The position numbers and the translations under genes were made by a program. Below are positions 1 to 12,190 of a stretch of DNA of 64,000 bases, piece after piece; position 1 is the first letter of the stretch; every line of letters starts with the position of its first letter. Origin of the DNA: Stichopus chloronotus. Lineage: Eukaryota > Echinodermata > Holothuroidea > Aspidochirotida > Stichopodidae. The DNA lies in NCBI GenBank assembly GCA_021234535.1, contig CM037845.1, positions 12,234,643 to 12,298,642 on the forward strand. The letters are read 5' to 3'. Below the pieces are notes generated by a model. It saw nothing but the letters and a program-made list of their open reading frames with translations. It did no database searches and was not told where the DNA came from.

Positions 1-1803
1 AATTAATGGTATTAGGCCCAAATTTACTATGTTCAACTTTTCTTCCGTCCACAATGTATTAATTTATTGACGTGCTAAATAACTGAGAAGTTAGCTAAGG
101 TATACTAGATCCATTAGGGAGGTTTTTTTTTTTGGGGGGGGGGGTCTTGGACAAGGGGGGGGGACAGCTTATAAACAGTATATAGTTTCTGTCAATGCTC
201 ACAATCGTTCACTATTATCACATATTTATACATTACAGAACACTTGACAGCCTACACTGTGAAACAAGTAACGCAGTGGGGTATAGTTATTACCAAGCAG
301 GTCTACCGTCGGCTCTAGTTAGGTGTAGTGTCACGGAATGGCGACAGAAAGGAATGCAATTAACTACGTACCCACGTAGACGATAGATGAAACGAGACTG
401 TTGCTTTAACTTTCAATTAGATCTATAATTTGTCGTTCAGCATTTAGGTTCAGACATTCATATTACAACGTGCAAGCTATTTCTTGATTAGCCTAAAATG
501 ACTATGACATTCAATTAACTGAAGCATAGCAATTACACTTAATACTGCAAGGTGGTACTTGGCAAGCTGGTAACAACCCTGGACTTCGGATTTGGGTTTC
601 GTAGTAACACTGTAATTAGGAAAGGTGGGTAGGATGACCACAACACTTAAGATAAACCCATGGAGAAGATGATGTAAACGGTAACCGGGAATAAAACACG
701 GTCTCGAATAAAAACGTATGGTTAGACTTCGGACAGCAAGGTTAACATTAGGTACTGACTCATCAGATGGTTAGGCTTCGGACAGTTAAAATAGCAGTGT
801 TCAAAATAGGCGATGGCGATAGCCTAATACAGTTAAGACTCGTTGAACTAAGTTAGGCTAGGCGCCGATTAAGACAGTTGACAAAGTTTTGGCATATATA
901 ATCAGGAAGGCCGACAACGTGACGGGGTCTCCTGTCTTCAGATCGGTAGATTAAAAAAAAAAAACAAACAATCATTCACAGATGGCCTGCATAATATATG
1001 TAATTTAAAGAGTTCTTGATTATTCTCCAGACCTCCAATAATACCGAATATCATAATGTCATTCGAGAGAGTTCGAAGGCGTATGACATTCTTAGCTGTT
1101 TCCACACATATACACGAAAACAATCTAGACTCTGCGACGGCAGAACCTTGGACCAATTTAGAAACATCTGGGAGCTAGTTGAAGACCCACCGTGGAATTC
1201 TACGCAGTGCATTCTGGAATAGACCTGACGGGCATATTACAGAACGGTACCTTAACACTAGATATTCAAAAACTTGCCTGTACACACAAATACATCGTTT
1301 ATTTAATTCCATTAGAGCACCGATCGAGAGTAGCAAAATGTGTCTTCGATCTTCCATGGACATGGCCGGCACGACGGTGTAACTGCTGTTGTGGCGTCTT
1401 CACACTCATCACGTGCACATATATGTGATTATTGTATTGTATGCACAGCCATAATGCGCGCATTGGATATTAACAAACATGTAACTACCGCGTTGCTATG
1501 TAAAGCGCGGTTAGGAACGTTTCAGTCAATTTATTGAGCTGTCGCACTTTTTAACTCTACAGTAATGTACAATCAGGTCCATAAACTGATCAGGTTTGAT
1601 GGTAGGGTGGGCAGCGTCAAAATAAAAGTGAGGTGGGGGGGGGGGGGACCCTGCCATATGTAATGTATTTTTTTTTTTTTTGCCCCGAAAATTTTTAAGG
1701 GCAGCATTTAAGTTCGGGGGTGGCACCTCCTGCCCTTCCTTCCTACACCCTGTCTACACAATTCAAGTGCATGCCTTTTTTTGTTTTGCGTTTTCGTCTA
1801 CAG
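1..1803. other. Sequence upstream of VGLL TDU exon, no gene recognised
   Basis: Probably part of a VGLL intron, since the exon at 1804 begins with an acceptor. It holds G runs (134-144, 155-163, 1635-1647) and A/T homopolymers. Neither strand showed an exon resembling the conserved VGLL N-terminus. Short open frames here have no recognisable similarity. Confidence 0.6.
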
Positions 1804-2365
1804 AGGCTTGGCCACTACAAAATGCAAGATGCATTGCTGGAGTCTTATCCAGTAGCCGCTCCAGTTGATTTTGGTTCCCATACGCTGTCGCTGCAACCGT
1901 ACCACAGTCCAGCAGCTCCACATAACTACAATGCGGGAACGACAAATACAGGTTTACTGACAACTTCGACGCATCCTCTGACATCACATGATCACCAACT
2001 CTTTAAACTAGAGAGTAGCAGATACACTTCATTGCTCCCAAATACAAATATCGACAAAGAGCCAGTAAAATCTGGCAGTGCTCAGGAGGGACAAAATGGC
2101 GGAGTTGATGAGGTGGTCCCTGAGGCTGAATACGTCAATTCTAGATGTGTTATCTTTACATTTTACACGGGTGACGTCAACACCGTTGTCGATGAACATT
2201 TTAAGAGGGCCCTGGATCAGCCGTCGAGTTTCTGTCGCAGTGGCTTGTGCAATGATGAACGGGAGAGCGCGAAAACCCAGAAGAACAGTGGAAACCACTT
2301 GGAGAAGAAGACTGGCAAATCCACTGACGAGTCCAGTGATTCAGGCAAGAAGCAGAAGGTCTCTG
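1804..2365 (+). CDS. VGLL: VGLL exon with TDU (TEAD-binding) motif
   Basis: The open frame starts after a pyrimidine-rich tract ending tctacag at 1803 and ends at a gtaagc donor (2366) in phase 1. The first residues read RLGHYKMQD, matching the YYSKMQE stretch that in vertebrate VGLL2 lies about 30 residues inside the protein. The frame is therefore probably coding from 1804, although Met at 1822 could serve as a start. Residues 62-65 (FKLE) fit a sumoylation-type consensus. The tail after the TDU is rich in Lys, Ser and Glu. Confidence 0.92.
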
Positions 2366-5300
2366 GTAAGCATAACAGTCAGTATATGTAATCTGCTAAC
2401 TATCAGTGCATCCAGTAGCCGCGTTGGTACATCTTCCCTGAATTGGGGAGGCGAGGGGATTGGGAGGCTCATCACTAACATGCTAGCTAGAGTTGCAGGA
2501 GGGCTATAGCTAAGGGAAGAATCACCATCAAGGGGGGGGGGGGGGGAAGCATGGAGTGTACCAGAACAGTTTTGGGTGATTATGCCCTTAGACCGTCGAG
2601 CTTCACAGGCTCTCTTTCACTCTTGCTGCTGACTCCCCCCAACCGCTGCCTTGCCCCAGACAGCCCCCCCCCCGTCCTTGACACGCCATCACCAAGTGCA
2701 TCCAAATACAAGGTATTTCAAAGAGTCATAAATATTCATCAAATTAATCACTGCATCTTATGTGGCCAATCATTGTTCAATAACCTTTCCAAAAGTGACT
2801 AGCTCTTCCCAGACAGGAATAATTCCTTCTCGTCATGTAGTCTTCTCACACACTCAAAAATTATTCAACCTATAACAAAAGTCCTTCAATTGTACTATTG
2901 AAATTAAATTAGTGCAATTTAACCATGCCTCAGTTTGTCTGATGACGCTGAAACGTTCATTCAACTTTGAAAACAAAAACATGTTACATCTTGGTCTTTT
3001 GTTTGAAATCTTATTGAATAAAAGGAAAAAAAATATTTATATTTAAAGTAAAACACTTTCTCAGTGAAGAAAAGTGGATAGTGCTCTATATATTACTCGA
3101 AGTATGCTTGTACATCTTTAATGCGCAACTGCTTGATGTGCAACACTTTAATGGAATGGTTCGGGGAATAACTAGGATATAATTGACGAATATGTTATTA
3201 TTTATATCGCATACTCGCCAATGTTGTTAAAATTCCAGCTTAGTGTCTGACTAGTATAGATGCTGCCCATTGTTTACGCTCTTGGAAGTGACAGGAATCC
3301 TGTAGCTGGAAAGGTTAGCGTGCGTATAACAGCATGCGTCAAGGGCCCACTTAATTCTAAAGGGTATATGGCACATATTTACCCGGGAAATTAACCCTAG
3401 GGGTGAGAGCTTAGCACGCATGCATTTTATATGGATGTTCTCAGCGTAACTGATATAAGTACGAGTGCATGTCAGTTGATCATTAAAACCGAGAAGCACT
3501 ATCGATGGTCTCAATATTTCACCGTTCGATAACATGTTTCTATTTTTTCTGGGGGGGGGGGGTGGGGGGACCTGGAAATGACATGCATTTGCAGTGAAAA
3601 ATGAACAGAAATGTAGATAGGAAAGTTGGACAGAGAGAAAGATGCATAGGTGAATGGTGGTGTTCGGGAGGTTGGCTGCATGGATGTGTCTGAGGATGCA
3701 TGGATATATATTGATATGAATATATTAATATCGATAAATAAATGAACAGATTAATGAATTGAGGGATATAGTCTATTGGATCATTGAGCGGACTGATGAC
3801 ATAATCAACAAATCAGCAAACAAACAAACAGGACTGGCTGACAGATATACCGACAGACATACAGGCAGACATTTAAATATCTGGAAGTGAATATCATTTA
3901 TTGATAAGCTTGTAAGCACCAACACAGATAAACAGAAAGCAAGCCTCATAGTATATGACACATTTAAACAATTTGAACGGGGATGTGTGGAAACTGTCCC
4001 ATGTAATTTTCTCTAGGACTGCTATCCTCGACAAAAAAAAAAAAAACAAGAGGGCAATTTACAGAGTTGCGTATCTCATCGCCACCATGCATTGATTTCA
4101 ATACAGGGCCTGCAAATGGGCCCACAAATTTTGGGGCAAAATTGGCTTTTTTCTTCTAAAAAATCAGCAAATTTCACTCTCTTTAATAAAAACGTGACAT
4201 ACCTTGAATATTACATTCTCACGTAAGTCCTCGTAAAATTTTGCATTAAATGCTGAAATACATCTCAAGATATGCTGGAAATTTTTGGACAAAATTTTCT
4301 TTTTTTTTTCTAAAAAATCAGCAAATTTCCCTGGATTTATCATTACAGTAATAGTATGTTGAACAATGTGTTCTTAGCTAAGTACTTGCAAAACTTTAAG
4401 GTAATTGGTCTAATAGTTCTCAAGATATGCTGGAAATACCAATTTTGGGGCAAAATTGGCTTTTTCTAAAAAATCAGCAAATTCCACTCTGTTACTACAA
4501 AAGTGATATACCTTGAAATATTTCATTCTCAGGTAAGTTTTGCCAAATTTTGGATTAAATGCTCAAATACTTCTCGAGCTATGCTGGAAATAGCAATTTT
4601 GGGGCAAAATTGGCTTTTTTTTTTTCAAAAATCAGCAAATATGACTCGATTTACCATACAACTAATACATCTTGGACATATATTGGTATCATGCCAACCT
4701 TGCTAAGTTTAAACTTAATCGCTCATATACTTTTCAACCTATTCAGGAAAAACCACAATTTGGACAGGTCCGGACACACACACACACACGCGCACACACA
4801 CGCACACACATTGGCACGGACACGTTTTCCTTTATACCACCCAACAGGACCCTCCTGTACCCTTGGTCACTCTACCATGGGGTACCCCTGGGGTGTTGCT
4901 ACTCATCCACCCCAAGCGTTTCCATGGCAACCGTTCTCCCATGGTTACACAGTGCAATATATAGCTCCACTAGCCAAGTGACTACAATATCTCATCTTAG
5001 CCCCTATAGGGCGATGAGATAAAAAAAACGTAATACTTTTACACAAATGTAGCCAAATACAAAGAGATTCACTGGTTTTCCAAAATTCATTCCCCCAATA
5101 CCATTGTTTTCCGACCAAAAAGGCATTCCAAATTTTAAACAATTTCAACATTAAATGAGGGGGGGGGGGGGGTGAGACGCTGGGAAACTGTCCCACGCCT
5201 TTTGTCGAGGATTGCAGTCGTGTGGAGTGCATGACCCCAGCACTCTCTTCATTTTGATCATATTTTAATGATGCAATCAATTGCAACATACTCATGTAGC

Positions 5301-8300
5301 CTCAAATCAAATGCAATAATCACCAACCAAAGCCTTACAGTATACTCTTCAAACATACTCCAAACATATACGTGTGTATGTGTGAGTATGTTAAGTGTTT
5401 CAATACGCCTGGGAGAGACGTCAGATGTAATGGTGGCGTGTACACTTTTCTTGGAGAGCGGTGTCAAAACATTTTGGTGTGACTGTGGTTATTAAAGATG
5501 CCATTATGTGACAATTAAGTAGTATAAACTTGAAGAGTTTCCAAATCAATTTTCCGGCTAAGTCTAAAGGTCGGACAATCATCATTGCACCGTAACTTGG
5601 CGTGATCTCGACTTAATGAATTTAACCAAAAGAAACAAACAAGACTGTTTATGATGATAAAGAGGAACCGATTTGTTAAAGACAAAACCATTGCTATGAA
5701 TGACGTTCTGTTAGATACGATGAAAAAATGTAATAGTCCCTAGATAAATAAATGAATTAGTGCTTGAAATGGGTGGACTTTCACCTGACTCTCAAAGTGT
5801 TTTGAGTCCTCAACGAATGTTTTAAAGGCACCTAGTATAGTTCCTCTCTAGACGCGTGACAAACTACATACTTTTTAATTAAATGTTGGCATTAAAGAGA
5901 TTCCCTTAGAAACAGATTTTCAAGTAGGATATTACTTTTGCAATTAATATCATAACCAGTGACATACATCACGCATCAGCATGTTTTGTAATATTTAATA
6001 TCATATATGTATATTGTATATACCTATTGTTCAGTCAATGTTATTATTTGTTTGTTCTTAGTTCATTTTTGACCATGTCTGACATTATTTAATTTTGAAA
6101 TTTTAAATGATGAAATTACTGTATTAATTCACGTCAGAAGATTGATCACCTGCTTTGTGACTTCATTGACGGATTGGTCCCTGGATGTTTCTATCGAGGC
6201 AGTCGCTGATATCGTCTGAGGCTAATCTGTAACCGAAGAGGCAGACGCAAATTAAAATGTTGCCGGGGACAGATTAATCAACTTGCTCTCTGTTTGACTG
6301 TTTAAGGACACTTGCATAATGAAACTGTCCCCAACATTTCTCTCTCTCTCAAACAGCGGGATCAACGGGATAAAAGCAACAGGGAGACTAAGTCGGTAAA
6401 ATTAAGCCCCGCGTGCTCCATCTGTGAACGATGGCCAATCAGTGGAGGCAGGGAGGGGGGAGAGGAGAGATTGGACAAAGATGCATCGGGGTTGAGATGT
6501 GAATGACGAGATGAAATGGGAGTGCAATGTTCTATTTTGCTGAGAGTGAATGGCGATCACGCGTGAAGAGCTTACCCATGGAGGGGGTGTAAGGGGGGGG
6601 CTGGGGAAATTCAACCTCAACCCTAAAATTAAGACCATAAATGTTGCAAAATGGCGCCACTTAGAGACGATTTCTTACTCTGAAATCGCTTAGTCGCTTA
6701 ATCGCTGCTGTTATTTTTTCTAAGGGCCACGAAGAGATTTTGTAAGAGTTATTGGGAACCGTCACTATTTCATGGGGAGTTCAGCAATTTTTACAAAAGG
6801 CAACCCCTTAAGTAGCCCTGGAGGTCATTGGACCAGGTGAGAGCTAAAGAAGATAAATGGCAAGCAACTAGGATGGAATCTAAACTGGTCTGAAAGTAAG
6901 TTTGCGTGATGGGTATCGTTCGGTAGAAAACGTCTCTTCTCTCATAAATATTTATTTGCCGCTTTAGAAAATCTTGAGGTCATTGCATACACATATCACT
7001 TGCTAAAGTCGCAAAAGTGCATTTACAACGCAGAATGTATATTGACAGTTTACATAGTATACTTACCATCCTCTTGATCTGCACAACTAAAGTCTAACCA
7101 AGTATCAGTGAATGTCTCGTGCTTTTTGACACTAATATGACGGACCTTTGGACAGTTCCGTAATTTCTAGTTTGGACTTCATCCCGGTTGTATTTTTGTA
7201 TTTAATTTTATGACAACATCAGCAATTAAAGATTACACACTAGAAGGGTAACGTATTGATTATGTCTTTCGACTTGGCTAATCCTACATCACCGTGCACC
7301 CCTCTAACCTAATAATTAAATCTCAATAACTCGCATTTCATCAAGCTGGGCTTTAACTGGCGCCCTTAGGCTCCCCCTGGCTCGAATATCTCATTTCTTC
7401 AATTGCGGCCCCATCGTTAAAGCCCCATCTTCTTTTCTTCGTAGCTGGTTGTAGATGACCTCTTCGAGTTGTTGACCTTTTCCCTTTCATTTTCCACATA
7501 TGTCTTGAGTCCATGAATGTGAAAATACCGTGCCCCATTTACTTACAAGTCGACACATTGTTATATGTCGTCTTTCGCGTTCCATGGTGAATGATTGACG
7601 CGCGCGTACTTTCTGATGCCTTCTCACGGTGATCAGCGGAAATCGGCTCGGCTATTAATATCTTTGACAATTCGTGACCAGGTGTTTCGTCCATTCCGTA
7701 CCTTGTACACGACGTACACTGGTTTCATGAAAGAAGTGGCTTGTCTAATAGTCTTATCATCATTTCAATACGTCCATTTCAATATGTCGGCGTACACTTA
7801 TATACAGAAGCCCGTTAGGGACAAGTTACCTTTTTTCCTCCAAAATCCAAATTCTGTTTTTTTGAAATTTTTAAATCCGAAACCTGCTTATCAAAATCCG
7901 AAATCTAGTTTATTGGAATCCGAATTCTTTTTTTTTTTTTTAAATCCGAATCTGTTTTTCGAAATCCGAGGTTTGTTTTCAGACATCCGATATCTGTTTT
8001 TCAAAATCCGAAATCTGTTTTTTTTTTGAATTCCCAATTCTGTTTTTCGAAATTCGATTTCTGTTCTTTCAGTTCTTTGAAATCTGACTTCAGTTTTTCA
8101 AAATCCGAATTTTGTTTTTTTTTTAATTCCGAATTCTGTTTTTCGAAATCCGAAATCTGTTTTTCAAAATCCGAAATCTATTTTTGAAATCCGAATTTCA
8201 AAAGATGTTATGAGTCAGATGGGCGAAACGTGATCTACGCTGTCGGCGATCAATGCTTCGGTACTTATTCCTCTGATATATAATGTTAAAGTCGTTCATA

Positions 8301-11300
8301 TTTAGCATCTATGATTTACCAAAATCACCTAGCCAATCTTTCCGAACGCAGTATACAGACTGACAGTGCATGCCGTTATGTTTAGTAGACCTACTAGCTG
8401 TACGTACGTATGTGGGCGCAAGGCGGCAAGGGCTTTGTAGGTACCAATATCTATATTTTTATGGCATGTACACAGTAATGCCTTGCATGCTGTCAAGTAG
8501 GGTCCTGTTGATAAGGTGAAATGTCACAAGGGTCAGACGGGATGTTATTCGGGAGGGATCTCAAAAACAGATTTCGGACTAAAAAAAAAACAGATTTCGG
8601 ATTTCAAAAAAAAAAAAAAAAAACCTTAGCCCTAACGAGCTTCCGTACTTATCGGATGCAGACGATGTCATTTTTAATTACATCTGCTTTTCGAGAGGGA
8701 GACTGAATCGCTATATTTCCTCCTTAAACTACTGAGATCGCTTACGCTTTTGCCGGTCAACATATGTGTTCACACTCTGTGAAATTGTAACTATACATCC
8801 GAGTGAGGGATACGATGTGGCAACAAAAAAAAGAAAAGAAAAAAAGGATGGTGCCAACTAAAGGATGTAAATTCGTGAGTTAATAAGGGAGATTCCCACC
8901 CATATGACTGTAAATGGCGACAACCAATGTCGGCTTAAAAACGAAAGTAAACATAAAATATAAAGTTGTCACTGCTTCACATAGCATTTTAGCCCATGGA
9001 CCTGCCAACGTGACACCCTGACTGGTTCAAAATGAGTGGGTGGTGGCACTGTGTAAGAGCAAACTTATCAGATAGGGGCTACCATGGTCAAAAGACGTTT
9101 GTCATCGTCATCGCAAAAAAAAAAAAGAAAAAAAAAGTCACTGTACACGTTTTCGAAGGGTCAACGTTCAGTCGTCAAGGTGAGGAGTAGGCCTACACTT
9201 TAAAACGAACGCGGAATGATATGATTTCAGTAAATCGCTTTTTATGGAACTGCATATGATGGAAAAGCAATGGAAAATTGTCTCTAATTATGTGGCTAAA
9301 TAAAGTAACCAGTGTGAAGCTCATGCTTTTCATAGATAAGCATATGCAGAACGATATTCTGCAGGATGACAAAACTGTGTGATACACGTTGTAGTATACT
9401 TGGAAACTGAAGGACTTTGTTGAAGGACGTTTTCGCAGTCATTGATGAGTCCACTTCCAAATAGAACTTATCGAACATTATACACAGAAATGTCTTTGTA
9501 TCTACATATGTTATCATATTACTTTCTGGTTTCGGTAGCAATTGGAATCATATTGTACTCATGGTGGTATGTGTGTATGTATGTTTGTGTGTGTGACGCC
9601 TTGTAAACACTGTATCTCAAGAAGGGAAGCTTGTACAAACCTCATATTTTGATATGAAGGTTGAAAAAAAAAGCCTTATCTGCTTTGGTGGAGATCAAGG
9701 GTCATTTGGGATCAGCAAAGGTCCAAGAGTGGGAAACCTCATAAACACGATGTCCCATGTAGGGAAACTTAATTGGACGTACCATATTTAGTGTGACGGT
9801 GTGCCACATTGATCGCAAGAACAGCATTGTTTTTGGTGAGGATCAAAGGTTTCGGGGATCAAAAGGGGTCAAATAGTGAAAACCTTGTAAACACGATATC
9901 TCTGGTAAAGTACCTTGGACAGGTGTCATATTTAGTGTGTAGGTGTTCCATATGGATGGAGTTCAAGGGTCATTTGAGGCCAACTGGGGTCTTATTGTGG
10001 ACACCTTGTAAACACTTAAGGTACCCACCATTAATCTGTCCATTGACTTACCCGCTAAAATACCGACCTTCGAGGGCCCTAGTGCATGCACGGTACGTCA
10101 TATCAAGGAGTTCCTACCTATCATATGATTTGTAATTACCTGGCCTATCATATGGCATAAGTTAAAAAAATTCGTATGTCGACCATTCAAATTTTGAGCT
10201 AGAAGGGGTGAAATTTTGAGAGGTGCTCCCCTCCCCCCCCCCCCCGGGCAAGGCTCACAGGCCGAAATATCACTATGATACCTTCGATTTTCTAAAACAA
10301 TCTAAATTTCCTTCAATCGTCCTGATTTTCGTGTGATTTGTACTTTAATTAGTGCTCTTCAACATCCTAGTAAACAAAGAAAGGATGAGGATGACCGAGA
10401 ACGTGATGGAAATCCGTGGCTCAGTTTAGGCACTTTTTCCGAGGGTTAATAAAACTCGATATGAGAGATTTAGCACGATATAGGTATGTTGCATGTACTG
10501 TATACGGTTTGCACATGGAGAGGGGAACAAGAGGAGTATTCGGAAGTCTTCAGAAGTTCAGGTTATCGGAATCCATTCCGTCATTCGGGTAAAATACATC
10601 ACTTAGACTTCGAAAACTTTGTCGGTTACATCGCACTTTGTTTATGAGGTATAGGTCGAACTTTGGCGAACTTTAGAGACTTCGGGACCTCAGAGACTGC
10701 ATCATCGTCTGAGATGGCTGTGTCGTCGAGCTTTTAGTCTGGTGTAGTCTTCGTTTCAATTCTGTCGTCGGTAAAGACAATCCACGGTGATCCTTTAAAA
10801 TTGTGCTGTCATCACCTTTTACAAGTCTTCAAAGAGCTCATATAAAAAGCGATTTGGAAGATTTGTATGTTTAAGTTGGTGTTTTAATCTTAACTACTTC
10901 ACGGACAAAAAAGTTCTGCGTGGAAGAATGATAATAAAGTTGTATTTTTTTTTCTTTGTTACACAGCAGACGATTCCACGACAACATTAATGTGTAGGCG
11001 TAATTTCCCGCCATCTTTCTGGAATAGCAATTACTGGCAGGACATGAAAACAAACCCACTTGTGCCTATCGATACCACCAACTTACACTACCTCAACAGT
11101 ACCACCGGAAACTGTTACTTTCAAAACGCCATCAACGCCATCAACGCCAACAACGCCATCACACCCTATAGGGCCTCCGACCCTCTCCTGACGGCTGAAT
11201 CATACAATGCGTACAGACAGAGGGCGTCCTCTATACACGGACACACTGATCCCTGGCACTACACGTTCTCTGCGCATCACCAGAGCGCTTTCTCTCACCA

Positions 11301-11652
11301 CAAGTCCAGTTTTGGAATTCACGAACTAAGCTACGGCTACGCCACCGGTGGTGCATTCAACCCTAGGTACAGTTCTCTTTTGATTCAACCGACAGTGAGA
11401 TCGACCATGCTGCCGGCGGTACCGGGTCAGATGGAGCTTCCAAAGCCGTCAGCTGTGGCAGATAATTGGAATTCGTCGGGATATAACGGAATACACACTC
11501 ATCCCCAGTACTTTTCCACAGACCTGCAAACGACATACACCATCGACCCAAGTGAGTTCCACTCAACGAATTTTTATGTATATGTACCTATGCGCATGCG
11601 CTACGAAAGTGCGGTTGCTTTTCACGGGTATCCATCAAAACAGTTCATGTAA
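1804..11652 (+). CDS. VGLL: Vestigial-like transcription cofactor (VGLL2/VGLL3 type), 3-prime two coding exons
   Basis: Vestigial-like proteins are nuclear cofactors without a DNA-binding domain; they bind TEAD/Scalloped factors through the TDU motif and steer muscle, wing or neural-crest programmes. Exons are 1804-2365 and 10967-11652. Numbered from the Met at 1822, the TDU motif is at residues 103-133, with VNSRCVIFTFYTGDV then VVDEHFKRAL. The second exon carries NFPPSFWNSNYW and DPWHY, followed by FGIHELSYGY and RYSSLL, matching the conserved C-terminal blocks of VGLL2/3. Splice phases agree: the first exon ends G|gtaag and the second begins after a pyrimidine-rich acacag with CA, restoring an Ala codon. 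The first exon follows a good acceptor (tctacag), so a coding exon holding the usual MSCLDVMY-like N-terminus probably lies left of the window. Which paralogue it represents is inference; the family is clear. Confidence 0.93.
2128..2220 (+). other. TDU (tondu) motif of VGLL
   Basis: Codons for EYVNSRC through HFKRALDQ. Diagnostic Vestigial/VGLL features are seen: the SRCVIFTF strand, the aromatic-containing FYTGD turn and the VVDEHFxRAL helix that docks on the TEAD YAP-binding domain. The motif is complete, with no stop or frameshift. Confidence 0.95.
4133..4757. repeat. Four-copy tandem repeat, period about 154-160 bp
   Basis: The block GGGGCAAAATTGGCTTTTT followed by AAAAATCAGCAAAT recurs at 4133, 4287 (diverged), 4447 and 4601. 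Each is followed by ACTC..TTA, ACATACCTTGAA-like and ATGCTGGAAAT-like segments in the same order. Divergence between copies indicates an old array. Confidence 0.85.
4775..4809. repeat. CA dinucleotide microsatellite
   Basis: Alternating CA/CG tract (cacacacacacacgcgcacacacacgcacaca) directly after the 154-bp repeat array. Confidence 0.9.
7801..8650. mobile_element. Foldback-type element with internal 20-24-bp tandem repeats
   Basis: The left arm (about 7830-8205) is an array of units like TTTTTCAAAATCCGAAATCTG. The right arm (8562-8623) holds two units of the same sequence in inverse orientation, CAGATTTCGGATTT. Outside the arrays, GAAGCCCGTTAGGGACAAG at 7807 is the inverse of CTTAGCCCTAACGAGCTTC at 8624, so the whole segment is palindromic with a unique middle. 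No transposase frame was found, and target duplications were not resolved. Confidence 0.6.
9555..10030 (+). repeat. Diverged copy of AGGTCA-containing tandem repeat family
   Basis: Three diverged units sharing TTTTTGGTG..GATCAAAGGT/AAGGGTCATTTGAGG and CCTTGTAAACAC(G/T)ATATCTC with the arrays at 26.6-28.0 kb and 30.7-31.7 kb. It is preceded by the same GT-rich tract. The terminal hairpin and inverted ends of the better copies were not found, so this one is partial. Confidence 0.75.
10967..11652 (+). CDS. VGLL: VGLL terminal coding exon
   Basis: Begins after the acceptor ttctttgttacacag with CA (phase 1) and ends at TAA 11650-11652. It encodes the NFPPSFWNSNYW block close to the splice site and the DPWHY plus His-rich segment, followed by RYSSLL, all typical of the VGLL2/3 C-terminus. 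A short in-frame array of 9-bp units encodes Asn-Ala-Ile repeats (see 11127-11162). The last approximately 70 residues have no recognised motif. Confidence 0.92.
11127..11162 (+). repeat. Coding 9-bp repeat in VGLL (Asn-Ala-Ile units)
   Basis: Four near-identical AACGCCATC/AACGCCAAC units in frame give NAINAINANNAI. A coding minisatellite of this sort can vary in copy number without breaking the frame. Confidence 0.8.
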
Positions 11653-12190
11653 TTATGACAGTAACAAACTGGCTTACATGAAAAATTAGTTGTAAGCAGA
11701 AGGATGGAAGGCTAGCCCTATTCTTCATTTACAGTCGTAATTTAAATTTGCATATGCATTCACTCATTTAAATTCACGTTCATAACATAACATTGGGTTA
11801 CATTCACTGCCAGAACAGTTTTGAGTTTATGCTGTTTCGTACCGTGGCAGACTGCCGATCCGGTACTTATTTACAGATTCTCGATAAATCAACAAATGGC
11901 GGCTAATGTGCTGTTTACTTTCCGGTCCCTCAACCCATGATAAATCGTGGTACACATTTACAGACGAAGGCAGAATAAAAAATAATTCGATAAAATAGTC
12001 TTCTGCTTGTTGTCCCCATAAGTCAGTAAACTTTAGAACTCTCTTGAACAGACTAAAAAAAAATAGTTTCAAAACTGCAAGAGATGCCCCAAATTCTTGG
12101 CTTATATTTTACGCATGTTTTTTTTTCCTTGTCATTTCTGCGGTAGTGGCTTTTTACTAATCTACAATTTGAGGTCTTCAAATAAAGGAG
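11653..12190 (+). other. VGLL 3-prime UTR with candidate poly(A) signals
   Basis: Follows the VGLL stop codon. AATAAA occurs at 11974-11979 and 12181-12186; either could end the transcript. The UTR end cannot be fixed without transcript data. Confidence 0.45.

Larger units (their letters stand above)
2366..10966 (+). other. VGLL intron, repeat-rich
   Basis: An 8.6-kb phase-1 intron from gtaagc to acacag. It contains a four-copy 154-bp tandem repeat (4133-4757), a CA tract (about 4775-4809), G runs at 2532, 3551 and 5159, a C run at 10233, a foldback element (about 7801-8650) and a diverged AGGTCA-type repeat array (9555-10030). A GC-richer, repeat-free patch at about 6310-6620 is the best candidate for a conserved non-coding element, but nothing in it was identified. 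No convincing additional coding exon was seen. Confidence 0.75.

Noticed and set aside
1..1803. Search for the VGLL N-terminal exon (MSCLDVMY-like)
   Set aside because: Nothing similar on either strand; the exon is taken to lie upstream of the window.
7353..7538. Minus-strand frame with NDGAAIEE, loosely like NGAAIKE at 13778-13969
   Set aside because: The similarity is only a few residues and could not be extended; not enough to claim a shared repeat or gene.
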